A DNA stretch of 64,000 nt from Heligmosomoides polygyrus polygyrus (Eukaryota; Nematoda; Chromadorea; Rhabditida; Heligmosomidae): positions 62,592,969-62,656,968 of the forward strand of contig OX377205.1 in the NCBI GenBank assembly GCA_947396885.1, read 5' to 3'. Both the position numbers and the translations under genes were made by a program. The notes beneath the pieces are model-generated. The model had not been told where the DNA came from. It searched no databases and saw only the letters and a list, made by a program, of their open reading frames with translations. Below, piece after piece: positions 11,540-21,626 of the stretch. Every line of letters begins with the position of its first letter. Position 1 is the stretch's first letter.

Positions 11540-12542
11540 CTCCGGCCCGCGTTGATGTGGTCCTCCGTCCTTGCTGGTCCCGCTGCTCGCTGAAGAACTG
11601 CCATAGGCCCGCCAGCCGTCGTCCGTTGTCCTCCAGCGTCAGCCGTCGTCCGTCGTCCTCCAGCTCCTGGATCCTTAGCTTCTTGTGAAGAACGTTACCG
11701 AGGGCCCAGTGGTGACCCTCGACATTGGGAATCAGGTCCTCGAACGCTGTTCCCTCGATTCTCTGACAGTCGAAGCACCTCTTGTGCCGACCCTTGCATC
11801 GCTGTCCTACACGCACCTCCGGTCCCGGATCCATCTCCTCGATGTTCACCTGCTGCACGCGCACCTCCGGTCCCGGATCGGCCTCCTCGGCCTCATCTTG
11901 CTGCACTCGGACTTCTGGTCCTAGACCACTGTTCTCGACGTCTTCTTGCTGCTCGTCGCGCACGATGTCCTCCGCCTCAGCAAGATCTGGTTCGGACCCT
12001 TCGACCGGTTGGAGATTTAGGTCTCTTGGGTCCTGTTCGTCGTCGGATACCATCGCTGGTATCTGTTCCATTGGGTCGTCGACTGACACCCACGCAACCG
12101 AAACGGTCGGTACGGCGCTTAAACTCGCCAACTTCCTGTAGTCGACCCTCCTCGTTGGACGGAAATTATAGCGTGAAGGTTCCGTGTCGACTGGTTGGCT
12201 TTCATCCACTTCGTCCTCCACGACTGTGGGCGAACTTTCGGGATGCTGCTGAGATGTAGACTCCGTGTCCACATCAGTGCTCGTATCGTCGAGTTCTAGA
12301 GGCACTAGGAGGTTCACTGGCCTTCTAATTTTCCTACGCGATGACAACATTACGGATGCCTCTCTGACGACACCTCCCGGACGCGCACAGCCGCTCAAAT
12401 GGCCGCCAAGCCCATGAAGAAGGCTGGGAGCGCTGATTCCTAGGAAGACCCTGAAAATCAGGAAACCCAGAGAAATAGCCCGGGGAAGGAGGAGACCCAG
12501 AGCGCGCGCGCGGCAGTCGAAATGGTGCGCGGAATCCGTCAA
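11517..12542 (-). CDS. Chimeric ORF: LTR-encoded start plus BEL integrase tail
   Basis: A 341-codon open frame starts inside the truncated 5' LTR (about residues 1-62, hydrophobic) and runs into internal sequence. Residues about 69-84 read SRRKIRRPVNLLVPLE, the typical end of BEL/Pao integrase, and SRYNFRPTRRVDYRKL follows near 121. The middle is very acidic and holds three imperfect 15-residue repeats of the form GPEVRVQQxxxEExD (about 207-250), then CKGRHKRCFDC (about 252). The frame ends in the 3' LTR. The reading frame crosses the deletion junction cleanly, but expression is unproven; it may be an accident of the deletion. Confidence 0.4.
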   Translation of the reverse strand: MTDSAHHFDCRARALGLLLPRAISLGFLIFRVFLGISAPSLLHGLGGHLSGCARPGGVVREASVMLSSRRKIRRPVNLLVPLELDDTSTDVDTESTSQQHPESSPTVVEDEVDESQPVDTEPSRYNFRPTRRVDYRKLASLSAVPTVSVAWVSVDDPMEQIPAMVSDDEQDPRDLNLQPVEGSEPDLAEAEDIVRDEQQEDVENSGLGPEVRVQQDEAEEADPGPEVRVQQVNIEEMDPGPEVRVGQRCKGRHKRCFDCQRIEGTAFEDLIPNVEGHHWALGNVLHKKLRIQELEDDGRRLTLEDNGRRLAGLWQFFSEQRDQQGRRTTSTRAGVTTSRLL

Positions 12543-12561
12543 AGGAGACGACTTGTCGTCA
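12365..12561 (-). repeat. Truncated 5' LTR, 197 bp
   Basis: Direct repeat of 11,343-11,539 at a constant offset of 1,022 bp, with only a few visible differences (for example GACGACAC against AACGACCC at its inner end). GC-rich with GCGCGCGC runs. Confidence 0.75.
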
Positions 12562-13275
12562 CTAAGAATGTTTGAAAATTTATCTTACAGGGAGGTCAAT
12601 GAGCGTCCCGTGGCAGTTTTGAAAGTGACCTATTGACGTTGTAGGGGACTGCAAAAGAAGCACCGTATGGTTTTCAAATTTCCTGCGGACATCTGGGTAG
12701 TTCAAAAATTGCAAAAAACTGTTGCACTTCAGTGCGGGCCGATAAAGCAAAACTGACATCTGAAACCGCCATGTCGTGGTTACAATCTAACCTGCAAAAG
12801 ATTTGAGGCTGGAACGGTAGCGGAATCACGGCGATCTCTCAATTTGGTTGTTAGCGGCACAGTAACCGAGGTGGAACATTGAGGTACGCCGGTCACCACT
12901 GGATGGCCGGGTGGATAAGGTGGCGGGCTTTCAGAGAAAGGGTAGGGGTTCGGATCCGGGGCCGGGATTCTGCCTTGCTAGGCTTGCTCGATCCGTTTTC
13001 GCCGATGTAAAGTGTAACTTGGCCACGGTATTATTCCATACCAACATTATGACCTTATTTTAACCTGGATGATACGATATACACACAAAAATAAACGCGC
13101 AAAGCAACAGCGTTCATAATACATTCGATTCGCTATTGAGGAGAGCAGGCGGCTTTTCTTTGCTTAAAAAGTGAATAGTATTCTTTGTCTTTACCGTCTT
13201 CGTTAGGCATTGACGGTGGGTCTATCAACAATACTGTACTTCGCGACTCCAAGGATCAAGGAGAGATTGGATAAT
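12562..13275 (+). repeat. Left arm of foldback, inner part
   Basis: Continues the left arm after the LTR insert and pairs with 14,200-14,910. Contains the tRNA-like segment and ends at the AT-rich centre. Confidence 0.8.
12896..12975 (+). promoter_or_regulatory. tRNA-like segment with Pol III A and B boxes
   Basis: TGGCCGGGTGG at 12,904-12,914 matches an A box, and GGTTCGGATCC at 12,947-12,957 is close to a B box. The 32-nt spacing between them is tRNA-like. The region between forms CTTTC-AGA-GAAAG, not a proper anticodon arm, so it is not a functional tRNA. TTTT at about 12,996 could end a short transcript. It points toward the centre of the foldback. Confidence 0.5.
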
Positions 13276-14199
13276 TTTTTATTTTTTATTTCTTTATTAT
13301 TTTCATTTTTTGTTTATTATACTTTATTATTGATTGTTTATTAATTGTATTTATGTTTTTTAATTAATTAATTAGTTAATGTATTTATATCTGATTTCTT
13401 CCCGTCCCCTATTCGAGCTCTGCAGAGAAAGTATGACAGTATCGATCTGTCTTCTTCATCCTCAACCTACCATATTGCTAGTGATCTCACGGCCGACACA
13501 TACAGCAATCTCTTCACTGTTACAAGGAGACGTAGTAACACCCACATCATCATCACCCTCCGGCGATCAGTCTACATCCGCGCTTCGTTCAAGTCAAGCT
13601 AACATATCCAATGAGAGAACAGGCGACTTTCCTTCGCAGTTCGTCGGTAGCATTCTAGTGTCTGTCCCAACATTAAGATAGATAATTCTTTATCTCGACC
13701 GTCTTCGTTAGGCATTGAGGTTGAGTTTATCAGCACTACTGCACTTTATACCCAAAAGTAGAGGAAAGATTGAAAAAAAGGATAAAAGATTTATCTTTAT
13801 TTTTCACTTACTATTTTTTATTTCTTATTTTTATTTATTATGTATTAATTATTTATTATTATTTATATTTATATTTTATATTAATTGAGGAGATCGCCAT
13901 GGCAGATGCCTTTTGGAGCATAGAAGTTTTTTGTTTCATGTTTATTCCATTGACGTTTTCTCACTGGTCATGTTAGCTTGACTTGAACGAAGCGCGGAGG
14001 ATGACGACGATGTGGGAAGTATTACGTCTCCTTGTACAGTGAGGACATTGCTGTATGTGTACAAAGTATTAATATTAAATAAATAATAATAAAGTATGTA
14101 TGTGTATAAAGTATAAATATTGAATGAATAATAATGAAGTATAATAAATTAAAAACAAAAAAAAATAATGAGGAAATAAATAAGAATAATCTTTTTAAA
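13276..14199. other. AT-rich centre of the foldback
   Basis: Mostly T- and A-runs. 13,688-13,795 is a third copy of the block at 13,183-13,290 (TCTTTRTCT..ACCGTCTTCGTTAGGCATTG) that also lies in the right arm at about 14,170-14,300. 13,505-13,610 is the inverse of about 13,965-14,055 (ACGTCTCCTTG, GCGCTTCGTTCAAGTCAAGC). No coding signal is convincing. Confidence 0.6.
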
Positions 14200-16131
14200 A
14201 AATTTTCCAATTTCTCCTTGATCCTTGGAGTCGCGAAGTACAGTGTTGTTGATAGACCCACCGTCAATGCCTAACGAAGACGGTAAAGACAAAGAATACT
14301 ATTCACTTTTAAGCAAAGAAAAGCCGCCTGCTCTCCTCAATAGCGAATCGAATGTATTATGAACGCTGTTGCTTTGCGCGTTTATTTTTGTGTGTATATC
14401 GTATCATCCAGGTTAAAATAAGGTCATAATGTTGGTATGGAATAATACCGTGGCCAAGTTACACTTTACATCGGCGAAAACGGATCGAGCAAGCCTAGCA
14501 AGGCAGAATCCCGGCCCCGGATCCGAACCCCTACCCTTTCTCTGAAAGCCCGCCACCTTATCCACCCGGCCATCCAGTGGTGACCGGCGTGCCTCAATGT
14601 TCCACCTCGGTTACTGTGCCGCTAACAACCAAATTGAGAGATCGCCGTGATTCGCCGTGACCGTTCCAGCCTCAAACCTTTTGCAGGATAGATTGTAACC
14701 ACGACATGGCGGTTTCAGATGTCAGTTTTGCTTTATCGGCCCGCACTGAACTGCAACAGTTTTTTGCAATTTTGAACTACCCAGATGTCCGCAGGAAATT
14801 TGAAAACCATACGGTGCTTCTTTTGCAGTCCCCTACAACGTCAATAGATCACTTTCAAAACTGCCACGGGACGCTCATTGACCTCCTGTAAGATAAATTT
14901 TCAAACATTCCTAGTGTAACAAATCGAAGTTTGTCCAAATCCCTCCGTAAATAAGGAAAAAGTATTTAAAACGCAATGAACACAGCTGACTAGTAAGATG
15001 ACGAGATTTCGCCGCTAGCGACACTTGAGGAGCCTTACTGGATGTCCCGGGCCCTAATTGAGAGGGGGCAGCACTAAGACCCACTTTCTGAGCTCGCATG
15101 GGCACAATTGCATCACTTGGAAGTAGCTGAAGCTCTGAAACAGACTCGGAGGAGGGATAGACTCCACCTCCACCGACTAGGATAGATCCAAAGTCTCTAT
15201 GGAGCGCATTGTTAGCAACCTAGAAGTGCTTACAGAACTTTGATTTATAATTGGTGTTCCAGGCCATAGCTATGATTATTAGGGAAAAGATAAGCATCTC
15301 CAAATGAGGAATTTGGTTCTTGATTCAAGCGTTCATGAAACCTTTGTGGATCTACACTATTCGATAGTACATCGCTTCAAGGAGCTAAAAAAGAATCCAA
15401 TTTGGATAAGGTCTCGACATCAGGATGCGCTAGCAGTTTGACCCGTTTGAAAGCAACACAATCACTAAAAGGCGAAGCATACTTAATCAATTTCTTGAGC
15501 CATTCGTTTAAGTTCAAGTGGTGAATGAAGGCAGCGCAAAACAACCAATGAGTGATGACTCATCAATTCCTTCCGTCTTCCGTCCCAAATGAGAGCGGAA
15601 CACGAACGGAACGAAAGGACTAAAAACGGCCGTAAACTGGCATTTGGAACAAGGAACGGATATTCCGCACATTCCTGTAGATCTCGTTCTTGAGACAAGA
15701 GTCAGAATGTTGTACAGCGCATTTGGAGAGAAGGACTTTTCTGCTGCAGCGCCAAGGCTTCCTTCAGGTCCCGGCACATTGCTCAGCACTAAGGCGTCGT
15801 CCGTGTTTTCCGACAAATTCTACAGCTACATCTTAACGAGATATGTCATGACAACAATGCAATCGTTCGCTAGAAAGTTCTTCTATATAAGGAGAATTGT
15901 TTGATTCTAGAAAGTTCTTCAATATAAGGAGAATTGTTTGATTCTTTAAAATGAATGCACCTGCAAATTGCGGCGCGGTTTCGCGCGCCACAAACTCGTC
16001 CAAATAGGGCGGCGCGGGTAGGACGGGAAATAGGCGGCGGGCGGGATCATGTAGGGAACGAACGTCCCCCGTGCAGCAAGCGCCTCTATTTTCGGGGTTT
16101 AGGGCCAAGCCCAAGCCGGTGGGCCGCTGAA
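14200..16131 (-). repeat. Right arm of foldback, uninterrupted
   Basis: Mirror of the combined left arm. At 14,911-14,921 it reads straight through the point where the left arm holds the LTR element, so it shows the pre-insertion sequence. The mirror of the arm ORF is at 15,644-15,904 (+). Confidence 0.8.
14500..14580 (-). promoter_or_regulatory. tRNA-like segment, right arm copy
   Basis: Reverse complement of 12,896-12,975, with B box at 14,519-14,529 and A box at 14,562-14,572, also directed toward the foldback centre. Confidence 0.5.
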
Positions 16132-16134
16132 GCC

Positions 16135-17030
16135 TCTATCTTTATCTCTGTCGGGATACACCAGGGTTCTTGGCTTTCTTCACTCTCTTTGTTGTCGTTA
16201 TGGATGCCATTGCTCGAGCTCTTCGGCAGCCTGTTCCATGGACGCTGATTTACGCTGATGACATGATGCTCGTTTGCGAGGACCAAGGTGATCTCGATCG
16301 GCAAGCGGTAGCTTGGTGCGACCGCCTGGCTATGTTCGTAATCAAAGATACGTCCAGAAGACCGAGTACCTAACGACTAATGTAAACAAGTCCGGCTCCA
16401 TTAAGATAACAGTACTGAGCTTGCACGCACTTCGGTGTTCAAATACCTGAGATCAGCAATAGCGTCTGACGGCGGTCTGATGGTTGAAATGAACTCAGCG
16501 TGAGTACAGCTTGGTCCAAGTGGTGCTCACTGACTGGCGTGCTCTTCGATAGAAAGATACCAGAGCAGCTGAAGTTGAAGATCTATAGAACAGTCCGGCC
16601 AGTAGCGATGTTCGGCGCTGAGTATTGGCCTGCCACTAGGACGTTGAAACGCGCCTCAGCGTCATGGATACGAAGATGCTACGCTGGACAGCTGATGTCA
16701 CCCGCATGCACCGCATCCGAAATGATGCTATTTGGCAGCAGTTCGGTGTCGCGCCGATAGCTGAAAAGATGCGCGAAGCTCTCCTGCGATGATGCGGCCA
16801 CATTCTGCTTGGAAAAGAAAACAGCGTCCGCAAGATAGGCCTCAAGTTGGAAGTGTCTAGAAAGCGGCCTAGAGGGCCTCCGAAGCAGCGCTTGGCTGAT
16901 ATGTTACGCATGGACTTGAAACTACCTAGTGTCTACCCTGATCTAGCGCTGGATCAGGAAAGGTGGCGTCATGATTCCAGAAAAGCGGACCACGCTACGA
17001 AGCGGGACAGATGCTGAAGAAGAACTAGAA
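16135..17030 (+). pseudogene. RTE-type reverse transcriptase, 3' half
   Basis: Starts at the foldback edge with VGIHQGS (RT motif before the palm). It then reads WTLIYADDMMLVCEDQGDL with an intact YADD box, and further frames give STAWSKWCSLTGVLFDRKIP, VRPVAMFGAEYWPAT, and a C-terminus matching KIGLKLEVSGKRPRGRPKQR in broken frames, ending KADHATKRDRC. The gene family matches the relic at 53.7-56.3 kb. Endonuclease and RT N-terminal parts are absent. Several frameshifts; dead. Confidence 0.75.
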
Positions 17031-17490
17031 AAAGATTCAACACTGGTGTGTCCTACATTATAAGTGAACTGCATAGACTACTTTTGGTGTAATTTGACAT
17101 TCTCGGCCTTTTTAGGAAGGAGGAAGTTCACTGAATACAAGGCGACCCCCGACCCATTTTGCGCCGATTTTCCTTCCCATAATTCTATTAAAACATTCCT
17201 ACTGGTAGCTGTGTATCTAAATTATTTCCGACTAAAGGAAATATGCGATCCTCCACTACCCCTTCACTCCTCGCCGATAAGCTTACAAAAGGGAGAAGGT
17301 AAGTACTGGTTGCCTACCATAATTTCAAGTTGAAATTCAGAGCAATCGTTGCTGGGCCTAATATGTAGAGGTGGTAACTGTTGAAGGCCATCGCTCCAAA
17401 TCAATTTAAGACAAGTGGTTGCTCGACTACGCAATCATTATCCCTTTTGTAATGAGTCTCCGAGGTCCATGACCTGTGAGCTATACTTCG
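17031..17490. other. No recognisable gene
   Basis: Short open frames without motifs between the RTE end and the minisatellite. Confidence 0.5.
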
Positions 17491-17492
17491 GA

Positions 17493-17775
17493 CCGAATCG
17501 AATAATTTCGAATGAATATTCGAATAAATTCGAATATTCGAATATTCACTATTCGAATATTCGGTGAGGTCCAAAATTCGAATATATTCATTATTCGAAT
17601 ATTCGATGAGGCCAAAAATTCGAAAATATTCATTATTCGAATATTCGCTGATGCTTAAAATTCGAATATATTCGTTATTCGAATATTCGCTGATGCCCAA
17701 AATTCGAATATATTCGTTATTCGACTATTCGACGTGCTCCAAAATTCGAATATATTCGAATATATTCGACGCTAC
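17493..17775 (+). repeat. TTCGAA-rich minisatellite, 42-bp unit
   Basis: Opens with TATACTTCGGACCGAATCG, then about five units of the form GATGAGGCCAAAAATTCGAA + AATATTCATTATTCGAATAT + TC (42 bp). Because 42 is a multiple of 3, the array is open and would encode a 14-residue repeat (IRIYSLFEYSMRPK-like). The same opening and unit recur at 20,150. Confidence 0.8.
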
Positions 17776-20149
17776 TGAGATAGACTACTGGGAGTCAGTT
17801 TTTGCGCCTTCTGGATATAACTCGCCTAAAGTCAAGTATATGAAAAACCAAGGACATATTTGAGCTCAGCAGCTCGAGCTCTATCGTTTGGTGTACATAT
17901 TTCATATGGAGCTATAAAATTGTTCGAAAAACATGTTTAATTACCCAAGCTTGAAGGCCGACCAATGGACTTGAGAAACATGAACGGTGCGGCCAAGGTC
18001 GACCTCTGTCGAAAGTACTTCATCGTCGGTTTGTTTGGTCAACCGTTGATGTGGCTTAGGAAAACAATCTGGTTCTTTGGTTGAGGCTTACTTCGACCGC
18101 AATCACCGGCCACCAATACCAATCGGAAGTATGTCACGCTGAGTGCCATAGGAGCGATCTTCTGGTTAATAGTAATATGTGTCTGGGAGACCATCTTCCA
18201 GTCGTACCGTTCGAAAGGTGTCGCATGGGCGTACTATTTGACATTCATCTTCTCAGTCGGAAAGGTATAGACTGGCTGCGATCTCACCCCAAATTGCCAC
18301 AGCATCATTCATCCTTCTCAAAGTCCTTTTCTGTGATTCACTTGTAGGAGACCTTATTTCTCAGCTTAACGACGAGGTGTTTTCTCACTCAATTGTTGTT
18401 TTTTCTTGTGCGGGTTTGTAACATAAAACATCGTATACATATGTATTAACATAATGATGCAGCTTTCTTATTGTTGAAGCTGTCATTTCGGTGTCCATGC
18501 GCTCCATTTTGAAGGATTACGGGGCAGCTCAGCCACGAGCATGCTGAGTCACCGCGGCGAGGCAGATTCCAGAAGGAAGAGTCCCGGCGCCTACGCCGAC
18601 TCTACATCTCCAACCGCACGTGGAATTCATGCGATTGCTTTCCCACAGAGAGACTTTACATGAGATTCAAAAGAAAGAAGATGTGGCGGGATTTGGAAGT
18701 ACCATTGTTATGAAATGGCGTTGTTCGAACCGGTTCGAGCGATGTTTGCTCCCTCACAGCAAAGCGGTGGAGATGTAGCGATATATGTCCTACTTCGAGA
18801 TCGTCAGCTGTGCTATGAGTGGGCGTATAGGAAGACATTCTCAGACGGAGAGACCAGCACCTTTCTGTGATGTGGATGCCGATCGCTAAAGGATCGAGAG
18901 CGCGAGGTGTACAATCAGCCTTTGCCTTCCTGCAAAGTCAGAAGTGGACACTTCATAACGGATCCTGAAAATCCGGTTCGCACTCACTTCTGTGAGCCAA
19001 GACCTCGTTCTATTATGCGCCGTAGGGTGATCGAGAGGTGCAACGAATTCTGCGCACAACCCTATACGGGAACTCCAACCAGCGTTATCCAAGGCTTAGT
19101 AGCTGATGTGGCACAGCCACGCTTCGGTCAGGTGACACATGAGAACAAATATTGTTTAGGGAACGACATTCATGGTTTCAAACGATACTTTCACGCCCCA
19201 CAGCGGATGGCAATAGTGGAACAGCTAACTGTTCCCTCACGGAATGGGCAGGATAACCAGCGAACTTCATTGAAGGGTTTCACAGTAAACTTCGAAGGGC
19301 GTTTGCTTCTGGCATCCCTGCTATGGCAGCGCCTCACAGTTAATTATGGCCAAATCGCAGATCCTGCCTATAGCAAATGGGGGAATGGCGACAAGATATA
19401 TCCGAGTTCGCGAAGCCTGTAGGTAACATGAAATACACGATGAGACGCTTCAGACAGTTCCTCCAGGCGGATGGCCGTCCACCTACCACAAGAGAGTGTA
19501 AGAATCACCTTGATACCTTAGCTGGCAACCTTGCCCACTAGTTAGCTCTCAATGTGCCTCCGTCCCTTCATTGTACTCCTCTGAAGAGCCCTACGCATGT
19601 TATCCTGCTCATTCCGTGAGGGAACTGTTAACACACTTGCCTTTGTATCCAGGTATATGCTTGCTCACAAAAATTCATGCTTCACACGATTCAGCTGTTT
19701 TTATTCGTATCTCGCCATTTGTACTTCAAACGCTTTGATAAAGAGTGTTCTAAAATATCTATCTCAAACAAAAGACAAGCCTCAGACATGTTGCTAAACA
19801 TCCTGCAGAAACTCAGTGACCGTTGTGGCCGGATCAGTGCATTTCCTCAGTGATATCACCAACAATACGACTGGTGTGGAAATATATCACGCTGTGAAGA
19901 GACGCCGATCGTGCAAGTCGCTCAAGAAACAGCATGTTCCCACGCGAGACGGTAGATGCGCGCGAAATAGCGGAGAGGCAGCGAGAGGTGGCAGACGCGC
20001 TGCAAATCGACGTGACTCAGCAGTGGCGGGGACGAACGGGCCGAGTTGCCCGTTAACCATTTTGAAGGGCGGCCGCGGACGAGTTCTCCGTCGCAAGCGC
20101 GTGCGACGCGCCACATTTCGTGCCCGCCACTGATCCTTGCCGGGTATGC
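17776..20149. other. No recognisable gene; one long ORF
   Basis: A 171-codon plus-strand frame at 18,907-19,422 (MYNQPLPSCKVRSGHFITDP, later NKYCLGNDIHGFKRYFHAPQ) has no motif I know and could be chance. 19,898-20,130 is GC-rich, leading into the next minisatellite. Confidence 0.35.
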
Positions 20150-20410
20150 GTTATACTTCGGACCGAATCGAATAATTTCGAACGAATATTCGAATATGTT
20201 CGAATATTCGAATATTCATTATTCGAATATTCGGTGAGGTCCAAAATTCGAAAATATTCATTATTCGAATATTCGATGAGGCCCAAAATTTGAAAATATT
20301 CATTATTCGAATATTCGACGAGGCCCAAAATTCGAATATATACATTATTCGAATATTCGGTTTTTCGTGAAACCGAATATATTCGATTATTCGTTTATTC
20401 GAAAAAATTT
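20150..20410 (+). repeat. TTCGAA-rich minisatellite, 42-bp unit, second array
   Basis: Same opening (TATACTTCGGACCGAATCG) and same 42-bp unit as the 17.5 kb array, about 3-4 units, ending in an inverted TTCGGTTTTTCGTGAAACCGAA. Likely the same element inserted twice. Confidence 0.8.
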
Positions 20411-20534
20411 TGGAAGGACACAAGTATACTGTGAGCGTGGGAGAAATACAATTGAATACAGGAAGCGTGATCGGACAAAATGTAAACCTTAACTCAGCCG
20501 ACTTGGCTACCACACTCTACATGCTACGCAGTAT

Positions 20535-20815
20535 ACTTGTGCTCGAATAATCGAATTCGAATAATTATTCGAATAATTTATTCGAATTCGATTTTCGATT
20601 ATTTGATTATTCGAGTTTCGTAAATTCGAATAATTATTCGAATTCGATTATTCGAGTTTAGCAAATTCGAACAATTATTCGAATTCGATTATTCGAGTTT
20701 TGCAAATTCGAATAATTATTCGAATTCGATTATTCGAGGTTTGCAAATTCGAATAATTATTCGAATTCGATTGTTGGAGGTGCGAAAATTCGAATAATAT
20801 TCGAATTTCGAATAC
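20535..20815 (+). repeat. TTCGAA-rich minisatellite, 41-bp unit
   Basis: About six units of GAGTTTTGCAAATTCGAATA + ATTATTCGAATTCGATTATT + C, separated from the previous array by 120 bp of unique sequence. Unit sequence differs from the 42-bp family but shares the TTCGAAT/ATTCGAA core. Confidence 0.75.
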
Positions 20816-21511
20816 GTGGTTGTTTCGAATGTGGCATAATGATGATTTTTGTGAGCGGCGCTCATTTCGGTGACGATTGTTTTCGATAGCACACTGTCGA
20901 GGAGCTCACCGTCACGAAAACGCATTCAATATCCTACTATGCATAGAAGGGTAGTGTGTGTGTGCGTGCGTGTTTCCATCAGTCCATCACAACTGGCGTG
21001 GGGAAATGGCGTATTGGCGATACTGACCGCAGTTGATAGCGATCGACTGCGGTCCGAAGCTTCAGCCGTTGGGGTAGTCGATCCGCTGAACACAAATTTG
21101 AAGCTCGTTTTTGAAATTATCGGTTGAAGTTGATCGAGCTATTGATTTTCTATGGGGAATTCGTTGAGGCGAATCAATTGTATGACCGGTCTTTGTCGAT
21201 ATTTTCAAAATCTAACTTCACATTTGCGTTCTCTGCGACCACGACTGTCATCGATGTCATACACTTGAATACTCTACGGAATTTGCACAAAAAACACTAG
21301 TTTTGACGGAAAATTAAAAAATGAATTCAGATTCGTGTTCAGTGACCTCGATTACCTCAGGCCTGAAGTTTCGATCTTGTTGAATGATATTTACGAAAAA
21401 TCGATAATTTGATTAATATCTCTTGATGGCAACCGTTACTGCAAAAACTAACTTAAGATTCGTGTTCAGCGACCTCGATTACTTCGGGACTGAAGCTCAC
21501 ACGACTATATA
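20816..21511. repeat. Segment with two copies of a CAGATTCGTGTTCAGCGACC-like motif
   Basis: Copies at about 21,329-21,365 and 21,456-21,495 read AGATTCGTGTTCAGYGACCT followed by CGATTAC, the same core that forms the tandem 108-bp repeat inside the Helitron at 57.8-58.5 kb. No gene recognised in the rest. Confidence 0.55.
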
Positions 21512-21626
21512 CCATTTTCAGTTGAAATTCAAAGTTTTTCAAATCAAATTCAACGTTGTTACACGGGAATATTCCAGAAGAACGTTGAAATTCATTTCAA
21601 AAACGTTGAATTTCGACTGAAAATGG
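21512..21626. repeat. Hairpin, 46-bp arms
   Basis: Arm 21,512-21,557 (CCATTTTCAGTTGAAATTC..., ending AACGTT) is matched by 21,581-21,626 in reverse complement, about 41 of 46 positions, with a 23-nt loop. MITE or snapback-like. The following 390 bp to 22,020 hold nothing I recognise. Confidence 0.65.

Larger units (their letters stand above)
10721..12561 (-). mobile_element. Deleted LTR retrotransposon with BEL-type tail
   Basis: It begins TGAAGTGACC and ends GTCGTCA on the plus strand (TG...CA) and lies between CTAGG (10,716-10,720) and CTAAG (12,562-12,566), a 5-bp duplication with one change. The undisturbed right arm of the foldback reads CTAGGAATG at the same point, confirming an insertion. 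In minus orientation: 5' LTR reduced to its first 197 bp (12,561-12,365), a short internal region coding an integrase tail, then an LTR of about 819 bp (11,539-10,721). Gag, protease, RT and the integrase core are missing, so it is non-autonomous. Confidence 0.75.
9553..16131. mobile_element. Giant foldback (palindromic) transposable element
   Basis: The sequence from 9,553 inward is repeated in reverse complement from 16,131 inward. Matching landmarks include the tip TTCAGCGG/CCGCTGAA, GGGCTTGGCCCTA, the block around CGTCCTACCCGCGCCGCC, the motif at 10,438-10,455, and the tRNA-like segment at 12,904/14,572. The left arm is split by an 1,841-bp LTR insert; without it the element is about 4.7 kb with arms of roughly 1.9 kb around a 0.9-kb centre. 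Even the centre carries inverted pieces (13,505-13,610 against 13,965-14,055). No transposase is visible, and no target duplication is clear (flanks CCAGACG and GCCTCTA). Superfamily unknown. Confidence 0.75.

Noticed and set aside
12904..12957. Functional tRNA gene
   Set aside because: A and B boxes are good, but the middle folds as a 5-bp stem with a 3-nt loop, so there is no proper anticodon arm. Kept only as tRNA-like.
17564..17863. Protein with 14-residue repeats
   Set aside because: A by-product of a 42-bp minisatellite unit divisible by three. The related 20.2-kb array has no equally clean frame on that strand.
18907..19422. Novel 171-residue protein
   Set aside because: No motif, no repeat copy, no neighbouring coding signal. 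An open frame of this length is expected by chance about once in a window of this size.
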